Below, piece by piece: positions 33,141-42,333 of a stretch of DNA of 64,000 bases. The position numbers and the translations under genes are program-made. How positions within the stretch are numbered: position 1 is the first letter of the stretch; the number at the start of each line of letters is the position of its first letter. The notes below the pieces were generated by a model. The model made no database searches. It was given only the letters and a program-made list of their open reading frames with translations, and had not been told where the DNA came from. The stretch comes from Winogradskyella marincola (GTDB taxonomy: Bacteria; Bacteroidota; Bacteroidia; Flavobacteriales; Flavobacteriaceae). The stretch spans positions 372,001 to 436,000 of the forward strand of contig NZ_JARSBN010000004.1 in the NCBI RefSeq assembly GCF_029624125.1. The letters run 5' to 3'.

Positions 33141-35975
33141 ATGAAACATTATTTTACCCTTTTATTATTAACAATATCTTTCTTCGGATTGGCTCAATCC
33201 GGAAACTTACAAGGTGTTATAACAGATAAGGATGGTATTACCATTCCTGGCGCAACGGTGTCTGTTGCATCGCTTAACAAAGGAACTGTAACAGATTTTA
33301 ATGGAAAATACGTTCTGGTAAATATTCCTGAAGGAAAGCATACCATTACCGTAAAATATCTTGGTTTTTCAGATGTTACTCAAGATATAGACATTGTAGC
33401 AGACCAAACTGTAGCATTAAACTTTACCCTAAATTCTGAAGATACCGAATTAAAAGAAGTTACAATTAGTGGCTTTGGACTTAGCGGACAAGCAAGAGCA
33501 CTAAACACCCAAAAGAACAAACAAAACATTACTAACGTAGTGTCTACAGACCAAATTGGTAAATTCCCAGACGCAAACATTGGAGATGCTGTAAAACGTA
33601 TTCCTGGTATTACAATGCAGGTAGATCAAGGTGAAGCACGTAACATAATTGTTCGTGGTCTTTCTCCTCAATTAAACTCAGTTACCTTAAACGGAAGTAG
33701 AATTCCGTCTGCTGAAGGCGATAACCGTAACGTTCAAATGGATTTAATTCCATCGGATATGATTCAGACTATCGAAGTAAACAAAGCCGTAACGCCAGAT
33801 ATGGATGCTGACGCTCTTGGTGGTTCTGTAAACTTAATTACGCGTACATCGCCTCAAGGTTTCCGTTTGTCTGCAACAGTTGGTTCTGGCCTTAACTTTA
33901 TTACAGACAAAAGAATTTTAAACGGATCGTTCTTAGTTGGAGACCGAAGTAAAAACGATAAATTCGGTTGGATGGTTTCTGCATCTATTAACGATAACGA
34001 CTTTGGTAGCGATAACGTTGAAGCAGAATGGACAGACGAGTTTGAATTTAACAATGGAGATGCTGACAACCTCGAAGCTGTAGATGTTAATCCTTATGCT
34101 AACGTTTTTGAAATTAGAGAATACCTTGTACAACGTGTACGTCGTAGCTTTTCAGCTAATTTAGATTACAAATTCGATGATAATAATTCTGTTTATTTCA
34201 AATCAATCTACAACTGGAGAGACGATAGAGAAAACCGTTTTAGATTAGAGCATGAAATCTTAGATGGCGAAGATATTGAGGCTGGTGATTTCTCAGTAGA
34301 TGGCAATGGCAACCTTACTATGTTCCCTGTTGAGGCAAAACGCCAATCTAAAGGTGGTATTAATAACGACCGCAACAAAAACAGACGTTTAGAAGACCAA
34401 CGTATGCAAAACTACAGTCTTGGTGGAGAGCATTTATTGAGCAACGTACAACTAGACTGGATGGCATCTTTCGCTAAAGCTTCAGAAGAGCGTTTAAACG
34501 AGCGTTATTTAGAGTACGAAAGCGAATATGCTATCAACTTTAATAACAATCAAGATAAACCTTTATTCTCGCCTACAAATCCTGCTGATGCTAGCTTCGC
34601 AGATTTTGAATTTGGCGAGCTTACAGAAGAAAACCAATATACAGAAGAAGAGGACATTAATATTTTTGTGAATGCACAATTACCTTTATCTGTTATTGAT
34701 GGTAATGATGGCTTTTTAAAGTTTGGTGCTAAAACAAGATTAAAAAATAAAAACAGAACAAACGGTTTTATCGAATACAGTGATGAAACTGGCGCTTTAG
34801 AATTTTTAGGAATGGTACCTACAAGAAGCTATTCTGATACAGACTTCTTAGCTGGTAGCCAATACCAAATCGGCACCTTTGCTAGTCCAGAATTTTTAGG
34901 AAGTATAAATCTTAACGACACTAACCTTTTTGAAGCTGAAGATTTACCAGAAGAATATGCTACTGCTAACTTCGATGTTAACGAAAACGTATATGCTGGT
35001 TACGCTATGCTTAACCAAAACATTACAGACAAATTAAGTGTTTTGGCAGGTGTGAGATTAGAGCATACTTCTATAGAAAGTACAGGTAACGAGCTTGTTT
35101 TTAACGAAGATGGTGATGTTGATGGTATTGCTGAAGTTAAAGACGAAAACTCATACACCAACATATTACCTGGTGTACATTTTAAATATGATATAACGGA
35201 TAATACCGTTTTACGTTTTGCTTGGACTAACACTTTAGCAAGACCAAACTATGTAGATTTAGTACCATACAGAGAAATCAATAACGAAGATGAAGAAATT
35301 TTCTTAGGAAACTCTGAACTAGACCCAACAACATCTATGAATTTCGACTTTATGGCAGAGCACTACTTTAAATCTGTTGGTATTGTTTCTGGAGGTTTAT
35401 TCTACAAAAGTATATCTGACTTTACTTATGTGTTTCAATCTGAAGATGAAAACGGCTACGAGGTTTACCAACCTTTAAATGGTGATGACGCTTCTGTATT
35501 TGGTGCAGAAGTATCTTTTCAACGTCGATTAGATTTCTTACCTGGTTTTGCTAAGAATTTCAGTATTTATCTTAACTATACCTACTTAACTTCCAGTGCA
35601 GATGGTATCCGTAACGAGGATGGTGAAAAGCGTACAGATTTAGATTTACCACAAACGTCGCCAAATATGTTCAACGGTTCATTAGGTTATGCTGGTAAAA
35701 AATTCAGCTTACGTTTATCGGCTAATTATTCTGATGCTTATATCGATGAAATTGGTGGAAATGCGTTTGAAGACCGTTATTACGATCAGCAATTCTTCTT
35801 AGATTTCAATGCAAACGTGGCTTTAAATAACAACTTAAGCCTTTACTTAAACCTTAATAACATTACCAACCAACCGTTACGTTATTACCAAGGTGTGAGT
35901 AGCAGAACAATGCAAATGGAATACTACGATATGCGTTTAACATTCGGATTAAAATATGATCTATTCAAAAAGTAA
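33141..35975 (+). CDS. TonB-dependent receptor with carboxypeptidase-regulatory-like N-domain
   Basis: This 944-residue receptor has a signal peptide (ending FFGLAQ). The regulatory-like domain (LQGVITDKDGITIPGATVSV) is followed by the plug with GRIPGITMQVDQGEARNIIVRG-type residues, NSVTLNGSRIPS and DADALGGSVNLITRT. The barrel ends in FGLKYDLFKK. It belongs to the oar/CirA-like class rather than SusC, since no SusD follows. The beta-propeller phytase starts two bases after its stop, so the likely ligands are products of phytate breakdown, phosphate-bearing inositol compounds. Specificity is inferred from the neighbour. Confidence 0.92.
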   Translation: MKHYFTLLLLTISFFGLAQSGNLQGVITDKDGITIPGATVSVASLNKGTVTDFNGKYVLVNIPEGKHTITVKYLGFSDVTQDIDIVADQTVALNFTLNSEDTELKEVTISGFGLSGQARALNTQKNKQNITNVVSTDQIGKFPDANIGDAVKRIPGITMQVDQGEARNIIVRGLSPQLNSVTLNGSRIPSAEGDNRNVQMDLIPSDMIQTIEVNKAVTPDMDADALGGSVNLITRTSPQGFRLSATVGSGLNFITDKRILNGSFLVGDRSKNDKFGWMVSASINDNDFGSDNVEAEWTDEFEFNNGDADNLEAVDVNPYANVFEIREYLVQRVRRSFSANLDYKFDDNNSVYFKSIYNWRDDRENRFRLEHEILDGEDIEAGDFSVDGNGNLTMFPVEAKRQSKGGINNDRNKNRRLEDQRMQNYSLGGEHLLSNVQLDWMASFAKASEERLNERYLEYESEYAINFNNNQDKPLFSPTNPADASFADFEFGELTEENQYTEEEDINIFVNAQLPLSVIDGNDGFLKFGAKTRLKNKNRTNGFIEYSDETGALEFLGMVPTRSYSDTDFLAGSQYQIGTFASPEFLGSINLNDTNLFEAEDLPEEYATANFDVNENVYAGYAMLNQNITDKLSVLAGVRLEHTSIESTGNELVFNEDGDVDGIAEVKDENSYTNILPGVHFKYDITDNTVLRFAWTNTLARPNYVDLVPYREINNEDEEIFLGNSELDPTTSMNFDFMAEHYFKSVGIVSGGLFYKSISDFTYVFQSEDENGYEVYQPLNGDDASVFGAEVSFQRRLDFLPGFAKNFSIYLNYTYLTSSADGIRNEDGEKRTDLDLPQTSPNMFNGSLGYAGKKFSLRLSANYSDAYIDEIGGNAFEDRYYDQQFFLDFNANVALNNNLSLYLNLNNITNQPLRYYQGVSSRTMQMEYYDMRLTFGLKYDLFKK

Positions 35976-35976
35976 A

Positions 35977-36993
35977 ATGATGAAGAAAACCTTAATACTA
36001 GGTGTCATTTCTGCTGTAGTTTTTTCTTGCGGAAACGGATTACCAGAAATTGCACCAACACTTAAATCCGAAAAATTACCACACGATAGTGACGACCCAG
36101 CAATTTGGATTAATCACAAAAACCCTGAACAAAGTATTGTCTTTGGCACTGATAAAGATGAAATTGATGGTGGAGTTTACGCTTTAGATTTAGACGGAAA
36201 AATCATAAAAGAGAAAAGTTTAACTGGAGTAAGTTATCCTAATAATGTGGATGTAGAATACGGTTTTAAACTGAACGACTCTACAAAAACCGACATTATA
36301 GTATTTTCTGAACGTGAGAAAAACCAAATTAGAGTATACTCAGTACCTGATATGAAACCATTGGATAATGGAGGCTTCAAAGTGTTTGAAGATGAAACAG
36401 ATGTTTTACAAAAACGACCAATGGGAGTTTCTATTTATAAGAATCCATCAACTAAAGAGATTTCTGTATTTGTGAGTAGAAAAGCAGGACCAACGGAAGG
36501 TTATTTATACCAATATGCCTTGGTTAGCGATTCTTTAGGAGTACATTCTAACTTATTGCGTAAAATGGGAACTTTTAGTGGCCAAAAAGAAATTGAAGCC
36601 ATTGCTGTAGATGACGAATTAGGTTTTGTGTATTTCTCTGACGAAGGCGTTGGTATTAGAAAATACCACGCAGACCCTAAAAAGGGAAACAAGGAAATTG
36701 CACTATTCGGAACGGATAATTTTAAGGATGACATTGAAGGTATTGCGATTGCAACTTACCCAAACGGAGAAGGTTTCCTTATCGTGTCTAACCAACAAAA
36801 CCACAGTTTTAACATCTTTAAACGAAGCGATAACAGCTTTGTAAAGGAAATAAACTTAGGAACGATTGAGACAGACGGTTGCGATGTTGTAACGACACCT
36901 TTAGGCAAAAAATATCCAAACGGACTATTTGTATCTATGAATGACGAGCAAGACTTTTTCTTTCATGCTCTTGATTCATTAAAGTTGAAGTAA
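35977..36993 (+). CDS. Beta-propeller phytase (3-phytase), lipoprotein
   Basis: The protein has a lipoprotein signal (AVVFSCGNG) and the beta-propeller phytase pattern: DDPAIWINHKNPEQSIVFGTDK, NNVDVEYGF, RPMGVSIY, EIEAIAVDDELGFVYFSDEGVG, DDIEGIAIATY and SNQQNHSFNIFKR. These residues ring the calcium and phosphate sites. The enzyme removes phosphates from phytate at the cell surface or in the periplasm. It starts at 35977, two bases after the TonB receptor stop (ATGATG, either Met possible). About 338 residues, normal for the family. A terminator follows at 37027. Confidence 0.93.
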   Translation: MMKKTLILGVISAVVFSCGNGLPEIAPTLKSEKLPHDSDDPAIWINHKNPEQSIVFGTDKDEIDGGVYALDLDGKIIKEKSLTGVSYPNNVDVEYGFKLNDSTKTDIIVFSEREKNQIRVYSVPDMKPLDNGGFKVFEDETDVLQKRPMGVSIYKNPSTKEISVFVSRKAGPTEGYLYQYALVSDSLGVHSNLLRKMGTFSGQKEIEAIAVDDELGFVYFSDEGVGIRKYHADPKKGNKEIALFGTDNFKDDIEGIAIATYPNGEGFLIVSNQQNHSFNIFKRSDNSFVKEINLGTIETDGCDVVTTPLGKKYPNGLFVSMNDEQDFFFHALDSLKLK

Positions 36994-37026
36994 TTTTTTT
37001 CAAGTTAATTTTTATAATTGGTTAAG

Positions 37027-37056
37027 AACCCTTTCTGTTTTGGAAAGGGTTTTTTA
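37027..37056 (+). terminator. Terminator of the receptor-phytase operon
   Basis: 9-bp arms AACCCTTTC (37027-37035) and GAAAGGGTT (37043-37051) with a T run after. Confidence 0.85.
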
Positions 37057-37065
37057 TTTAAAAAA

Positions 37066-37145
37066 CACCCCTAAAGTCCCCTCAAGGGGACAGCCCTCAT
37101 AAGTTTAATTGTAACTATTGTCCCCTTGAGGGGACTTCAGGGGTG
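37066..37145. repeat. Inverted pair of GTCCCC palindromes (REPIN-like)
   Basis: Two 27-base arms (37066-37092 and 37119-37145) are inverted copies with one mismatch. Each contains its own palindrome GTCCCCTCAAGGGGAC or its complement. Outer ends are CACCCCT and AGGGGTG. The 26-base spacer is AT-rich. This is the GC-richest non-coding stretch of the window. Confidence 0.85.
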
Positions 37146-37213
37146 TAATTATAGTTTTGCCAACACTATTCCCATTTAATTTCCGTTATTGTATTGAAAA
37201 CCAACCAATCTTT

Positions 37214-37936
37214 ATGAAACGCTTAGTACTCTTTTTAAGTCTTGTATTTCTTTTACAAAGTTGTAAATCTTCATACAGCAAAACTGAATTACTTAAAGAA
37301 AATAAAGCCTTAAAAGAACGTATTAAAAAACTTGAAACTGCTGATACTGTAAATCAAGAAGCCGCTATTGAACTTAAAAAAATGAATGTGGTTTATCGAG
37401 GTGTTATAAATCCAGTTTACATATCAAAACCTAATGCTGTTTCCTTTGAAGCTACTGCTCCAGGCCTGAGAAAAATTGACAGTTTAGGAAATTATAATTT
37501 AAGTCCTGGTACAGGTAGAGCAGTAGATATTACAATAAAATCTAAACTTAAAAATGGAGATTCTTTAACCGAAACAAAAACATTGAGGATTAAAGATATT
37601 TCTGCACCTATTGGCACAATAAATGGCATTGGTTGTGGTAGTAAATGTGAACTTAAATTGAAGAAAGAAGATTTAACTGATGCTGTAATAAATGCTGAAA
37701 TGAAAAACTTTTTACATGATTTAGGCATAGCAGTGATTTCATTTAAGATTAAAATGCCTCACTATAGAGTAATTAAAATAAGCGGTAATAAAATGAATGT
37801 TAGAGCTAATGATTTATTCACTTTACTTCAGCCTGATGATTCCGTAATAATATTCGATATAAAAATTAGACTTTCAGGCAACTCTAGGTACAAATTAAAA
37901 GGTGTTGCACCTATAATAATTAAAATAATAGAATAA
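37214..37936 (+). CDS. Lipoprotein with GldM C-terminal-like domains
   Basis: This 240-residue lipoprotein (VFLLQSCKSS) has a coiled-coil start (TELLKENKALKERIKKLE). It then has two beta domains resembling the C-terminal part of the gliding/T9SS protein GldM: MNVVYRGVINPVYISKPN with VSFEATAPGL, and a second part with ISAPIGTINGIG, LGIAVISFKIKM and SVIIFDIKIRL near the end. GldM itself has an N-terminal membrane helix and is about twice as long, and gldKLN are not adjacent. It may be a periplasmic or surface adaptor. I start at the ATG at 37214, which opens the signal. Homology is by pattern, not alignment. Confidence 0.75.
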   Translation: MKRLVLFLSLVFLLQSCKSSYSKTELLKENKALKERIKKLETADTVNQEAAIELKKMNVVYRGVINPVYISKPNAVSFEATAPGLRKIDSLGNYNLSPGTGRAVDITIKSKLKNGDSLTETKTLRIKDISAPIGTINGIGCGSKCELKLKKEDLTDAVINAEMKNFLHDLGIAVISFKIKMPHYRVIKISGNKMNVRANDLFTLLQPDDSVIIFDIKIRLSGNSRYKLKGVAPIIIKIIE

Positions 37937-37939
37937 TTT

Positions 37940-39715
37940 CTAAACAATTTCCATCTTCTTCAATAGGAAGCTCGCATTCATATTTTGGCAAACGCCTTTC
38001 TTTAGTTTGTAGTCAAAAAAGAGTTCGTCGTTTTTAATTTCAGCATCAAAGTAGTAGTTTTTTACAGCCTCTAATTCAGTTTCAATTTCAGTAAGACTTA
38101 AATCGTGCGTTGCTATAATTCCTGTAGCATTTTGGCCAACTAATTTTTCTACAAACTTTCTTGAGCCAATGGCTTTGTCAGTTGAATTGGTGCCTTTTAA
38201 GATTTCATCTAAAATCACGAAATAGTTTTTGTCTTCAGCAATAGTGTCTACAATAAATTTTAGTCGTGTAAGCTCACTAAAAAAGTACGAACTATCATCG
38301 GTCAACGAATCTGTAGTACGCATACTTGTAATGAGTTTAATCGGCTTGTATTTGCTTGTTTTCGCACAAATAGGCAAACCAACATTTGCCATAACAATGT
38401 GCAACGCAACCGTTCTTAAAAAGGTACTCTTACCAGCCATATTAGCTCCTGTAACGATGAAAAACTGCTCTTGTAACAATTCTAAATCGCTATCAATTCG
38501 CTTTTCAGCATTCAACAAAGGATGTCCTAAACTTTCGGCTTTAATTGTAATATTTTCTGAAGTAATTTCAGGGTAACTAAAGTCTTGATTATTATAAGCA
38601 TAATTACCCAAAGTGTTGTACGCATCAAAAAACGTCACCACTTCAAACCAATCCTCAACCTTATGTGCATACTTACTAATCCATTGTTCCACACGATAGG
38701 TTTGCCTTATATCCCAAAGCAAATATCCATTTCCAAAAATGGCTGATATGAGGTTATTTCTGTTATCTAAAGCATCTAAAGCTTTTGAGAATTTTGTAAA
38801 TATCTGTGAGGCTTTTTCACCTTCAGACTGTATTTTTTGTTGCTGTTGTTGCAATAACTCAGACTGAAATTCTTTCTGTTCAATTTCTTTCAGTAATAAA
38901 GCATATTGTCTAAAGGTGTCTTTAGCTTTTTCGGTGTTTTGGGCAACATTATTAATTGATTTTAAAAATCTTCCAGTAATCGCTAAACCTAAAAGCAACC
39001 AATATCCAGCATATTTTATTGGAATAATTTCAGTAAATCCTAAGACCAAAAGTGCTACTGAAGCTACACTAAAGCCAATTGTTAACCAATATAATGTAGC
39101 GTTTAAAAATGGTTTATAATCCTTTAGCCATTCAATAATAGATTTTGCAGAATGCTCCACTTTTACACCTTGCGCTACACCAGAATAGTATTGCCTCCAT
39201 TCGGGCTCATCAGCTAATTCTTTAATCGCATTTTGTCTTGCTTCTATATTAGTAATATCGTTTGCCAACAAACAATTAACAAGCGATTGCGTGCCTTCAT
39301 TTATAGTTGTTCTGTTGATGTATTGAAAGAAAGAACCTCTTCCAAACAAATCGATATCTAAACTATAGGCATGAGCAGGATTTTGAAATACTTTTCCATC
39401 TGCTCTATCATGAAAATCGCCAGAAGCTATTTTAATTTCATCTTCATTAATAGTGGCTAAACGTTTGTGTAGTTCGCGTTTGGTTTTAAGATCTGTATGT
39501 CTGGATAGTAAAAACAGAAACACAGCAATGCCAACCACAGCTATAATTGCTGCAACTTGCCAGTTTTGATAGGTTAGATAGATACCAAAGCTAGCCAACA
39601 AAAATACGGTAAGCCTAAGCACACTGTATAATCCCATCTTTTTATACAAATCCTTTGCGGTTTGCTGGTGTATTTGCAGTTGTGCTTTATAAAATGTATT
39701 TGGGTTTTTCATCAT
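37940..39715 (-). CDS. Membrane-anchored MutS-like ATPase
   Basis: This 591-residue protein has a MutS-type ATPase C-terminus: Walker A GANMAGKST (Lys429), Walker B FVILDEILKGTNS, and the His switch ATHDLSL. The mismatch-recognition domain of MutS is missing. Instead there are two pairs of membrane segments (about 30-48 and 52-68; 208-228 and 234-250) before a lever-like helical region. Such proteins are widespread in Bacteroidota and are usually labelled DNA mismatch repair protein, but membrane anchoring makes that role unlikely. It is convergent with the GldM-like gene, 3 bases between stops. Confidence 0.88.
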   Translation of the reverse strand: MMKNPNTFYKAQLQIHQQTAKDLYKKMGLYSVLRLTVFLLASFGIYLTYQNWQVAAIIAVVGIAVFLFLLSRHTDLKTKRELHKRLATINEDEIKIASGDFHDRADGKVFQNPAHAYSLDIDLFGRGSFFQYINRTTINEGTQSLVNCLLANDITNIEARQNAIKELADEPEWRQYYSGVAQGVKVEHSAKSIIEWLKDYKPFLNATLYWLTIGFSVASVALLVLGFTEIIPIKYAGYWLLLGLAITGRFLKSINNVAQNTEKAKDTFRQYALLLKEIEQKEFQSELLQQQQQKIQSEGEKASQIFTKFSKALDALDNRNNLISAIFGNGYLLWDIRQTYRVEQWISKYAHKVEDWFEVVTFFDAYNTLGNYAYNNQDFSYPEITSENITIKAESLGHPLLNAEKRIDSDLELLQEQFFIVTGANMAGKSTFLRTVALHIVMANVGLPICAKTSKYKPIKLITSMRTTDSLTDDSSYFFSELTRLKFIVDTIAEDKNYFVILDEILKGTNSTDKAIGSRKFVEKLVGQNATGIIATHDLSLTEIETELEAVKNYYFDAEIKNDELFFDYKLKKGVCQNMNASFLLKKMEIV

Positions 39716-39777
39716 AAACTTTTCGAAGTCGAAATATATGAAAAACCCATACTTTATAGCCTAACTTTAGCTTTATA

Positions 39778-41466
39778 TTAAAAGTCTAAATGCGATTTGT
39801 TAAAGTCATTATCCAACAATTTAGGCAAGTCCACTTCTTTTATTGGTAAGTATTTTACCAGAACGTCTTTACCTTCTCTTTCAATAGTGAATTCTGCTTC
39901 GTGATCTATAGAATCATAGTAATAGCTCATTCCTTTTACCGAATCTCCTTGTCTTAAACCTGCCTTATAAGCTTCTGAATTCTCATCGATAGACGCAATC
40001 TGCTTTCTATCTTCTGGAAAGGTAAAACCTAAATCAAACACTTTAGAAGTTGGTTCGTATTCAAAACCTAATTCATCATAAATTGATTTAAAATCATAGA
40101 GTTTTCCCTCTTCAATATGCTTAGTAAAGAATGGTTGAAAGTCTTCTTTCAAATATTGATTTACAGTTTTAATAAAATAAGCATGTGTGATTTTTTGCTC
40201 CGTTTTTTCAGCATCATTTTTAAAATCGAGCATCACATCATCTAAACTTTTAGTACCATCAGAATCTTGTTTTATTTTTTGATCTAAGTAAAACGCAAGG
40301 AAAGCACCTCGTCTGTAAGGTAGTTTTTGAATGCCTTCTTTCCCACTCCAAAAGTTTTCATACGTCATTTCACTATTTGGCATTTCTCTTGCCGGATTGG
40401 TATAAAGTGCCTTTACAAAAGTATTAAATTCATTGATAAAATAGCTTTCATCATAATTATAAATGTTATTCCTGGCTATGTTTTTTAAAGTGTAATAGTC
40501 TGTAAATCCTTCGCTAAACCAGTATTGTTTTTCTTCATCATCGTTTCTGATTAAAGACCCAATCCAATTGTGTTGCAACTCATGATTGAATAGATATACC
40601 AATCCTGAAACTTCTAAATACTCATTATTTGAAGCATTGGTCGCAAATGAATTGGTTAATCCAGACCCTTGGAAGGAACTGCCTCGTTCTTGCACTGTTG
40701 GAATCATAGTAACTACATAGTATTTTTGAGAATTGTCTTGCCAAAATTCACGCTGCGCAGTTACCGTTTTGTCTAGAATACTCAACATCTCAGAGTCTTC
40801 AAACACTTCCCAATTACCTCTTATGGCAAACACCACTTTATTACCATTGATGTCCATCTTGTGTGCTCTGAAATCACCACCAACAAAAACAGCAGTATGA
40901 AATTTTTCCTCCGAAATACCTTCTATAGTTTGATGGTATTCTCCACTCCCAAAACTATTGACCAGCTTGTAATCATGAGGAAAATCATTCCAAGAAATAT
41001 TGACATTAAAATTATCTTCTGACTGTTTTAAAACATGCTTTGGAAGCATAAAAAAGTTATGTGAAAACAAATGAAAATATTGAGGTTGAATAATTGGTCT
41101 GTATGCTTGTCTGGTTTTTAAATCACCTTTACTGTCTTGCTTTATTGTATATTCAACTTCAATCTGGTTTAATTTTTTAGGATGCGAAATCACATACCAA
41201 CCACTATCTCTATTGGTTGTTATTTCAGCCTGTTCAGAAAGTACTTTTACATCATGAATTACATTATGTAAACTATCTTGTCCCCAAGCTTTATCTTGAA
41301 ATAACAAGGTTGTTTGACCATTTTCATTGGCTTGGAAAGTCATTTTTACATTTAGACCAGAATGGTCTTTTGAAGGTGTAACAGTGTAGTTAATAGTGTG
41401 GTCTAATGTCTTACTACATGAAAAACAAAGACATAGCACACAAAGCACAAGGATAAATTTTTTCAT
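39778..41466 (-). CDS. M61-type metallopeptidase with C-terminal PDZ, lipoprotein
   Basis: This 562-residue lipoprotein (LCFSCSKTL) has the gluzincin zinc motif His295-Glu296-Leu-Gln-His299 in LFNHELQHNWIG, with the third zinc ligand in YWFSEGFTDYYT. The C-terminal region includes a PDZ-like stretch (QIASIDENSEAYKAGLRQGDSVKGM). This matches family M61 (glycyl aminopeptidase-like). It would act in the periplasm or at the outer surface on peptides or proteins. It lies alone, 62 bases past the MutS-like gene's start and upstream of nothing co-directional nearby. The substrate is unknown. Confidence 0.88.
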   Translation of the reverse strand: MKKFILVLCVLCLCFSCSKTLDHTINYTVTPSKDHSGLNVKMTFQANENGQTTLLFQDKAWGQDSLHNVIHDVKVLSEQAEITTNRDSGWYVISHPKKLNQIEVEYTIKQDSKGDLKTRQAYRPIIQPQYFHLFSHNFFMLPKHVLKQSEDNFNVNISWNDFPHDYKLVNSFGSGEYHQTIEGISEEKFHTAVFVGGDFRAHKMDINGNKVVFAIRGNWEVFEDSEMLSILDKTVTAQREFWQDNSQKYYVVTMIPTVQERGSSFQGSGLTNSFATNASNNEYLEVSGLVYLFNHELQHNWIGSLIRNDDEEKQYWFSEGFTDYYTLKNIARNNIYNYDESYFINEFNTFVKALYTNPAREMPNSEMTYENFWSGKEGIQKLPYRRGAFLAFYLDQKIKQDSDGTKSLDDVMLDFKNDAEKTEQKITHAYFIKTVNQYLKEDFQPFFTKHIEEGKLYDFKSIYDELGFEYEPTSKVFDLGFTFPEDRKQIASIDENSEAYKAGLRQGDSVKGMSYYYDSIDHEAEFTIEREGKDVLVKYLPIKEVDLPKLLDNDFNKSHLDF

Positions 41467-41524
41467 TTTTTGATTGATTAGATGTTATAATAAAAGACGA
41501 AAGATTTGACTTTATGTTACAAAA

Positions 41525-41551
41525 AAACCTCAAGCTAATAACTTGAGGTTT
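41525..41551 (-). terminator. Terminator of the sdhCAB operon
   Basis: 10-bp arms AAACCTCAAG and CTTGAGGTTT end 28 bases past the sdhB stop and run into T's on the minus strand. Confidence 0.85.
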
Positions 41552-41578
41552 AATATTATAAACTTAAATACGTTTTAT

Positions 41579-42325
41579 TTATCCTTTAAAAGCCGCTTTT
41601 AAGTATTCGCGATTCATACGAGCAATGTTTTCAAGAGAAATACCTTTTGGACACTCCACTTCACATGCACCTGTATTAGTACAGTTACCAAAACCTTCTT
41701 CGTCCATTTGCTTCACCATGTTTAGTACACGATCAGTTGCTTCAACTTGACCTTGTGGTAATAATGCAAACTGCGATACTTTAGCTCCAACAAATAGCAT
41801 GGCTGACGAGTTTTTACAACTCGCTACACAAGCACCACATCCAATACATGTTGCAGCAGCAAAGGCATCATCTGCATCGTGCTTATTTACAGGAATAGCG
41901 TTAGCATCTATAGTATTACCAGAGGTATTTACAGAAATAAATCCACCTGCATGCTGTACACGATCAAAAGCACTTCTATCTACAACTAAATCTTTAATTA
42001 CAGGAAAAGCTGTTGCTCTAAATGGTTCAATTGTAATAGTGTCACCATCCTTAAACATACGCATGTGTAACTGACATGTTGTTACACCACGATCAGGACC
42101 ATGTGCTTCTCCATTGATATATAGAGAACACATACCACAAATACCTTCACGACAATCGTGATCGAAAGCTACAGGTTGTTCACCTTGCTCAATAAGTTGT
42201 TCGTTTAAAACATCTAACATTTCAAGGAAAGACATATCTGGTGAAATATCACTTACTGGATAATCTACCATTTTTCCTTTATCGCTTGCGTTCTTCTGAC
42301 GCCAAATTTTTAAGGTTAAATTCAT
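41579..42325 (-). CDS. sdhB: Succinate dehydrogenase iron-sulfur subunit
   Basis: This 248-residue protein has the [2Fe-2S] ferredoxin motif [19 protein letters not shown] plus a downstream TTCQLHM. Two further cluster motifs are [15 protein letters not shown] and [15 protein letters not shown] for the [4Fe-4S] and [3Fe-4S] centres. It passes electrons from the flavoprotein to the cytochrome b/quinone site. Pattern and operon order (C-A-B) match the SQR/QFR type with one dihaem cytochrome b subunit, as in Bacteroidota. It is last in the operon, 8 bases after sdhA. Confidence 0.96.
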   Translation of the reverse strand: MNLTLKIWRQKNASDKGKMVDYPVSDISPDMSFLEMLDVLNEQLIEQGEQPVAFDHDCREGICGMCSLYINGEAHGPDRGVTTCQLHMRMFKDGDTITIEPFRATAFPVIKDLVVDRSAFDRVQHAGGFISVNTSGNTIDANAIPVNKHDADDAFAAATCIGCGACVASCKNSSAMLFVGAKVSQFALLPQGQVEATDRVLNMVKQMDEEGFGNCTNTGACEVECPKGISLENIARMNREYLKAAFKG

Positions 42326-42333
42326 AGTCTTTC

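Noticed and set aside
37066-37145. Rho-independent terminator
   Set aside because: A separate terminator lies just upstream at 37027, there is no T run after the second arm, and each arm is itself palindromic.
37940-39715. Canonical mutS for mismatch repair
   Set aside because: No mismatch-recognition domain, about 590 residues rather than about 850, and four membrane helices precede the ATPase.
41467-41524. Missing sdhD
   Set aside because: The b558-type enzyme has one large cytochrome b subunit, so none is expected.
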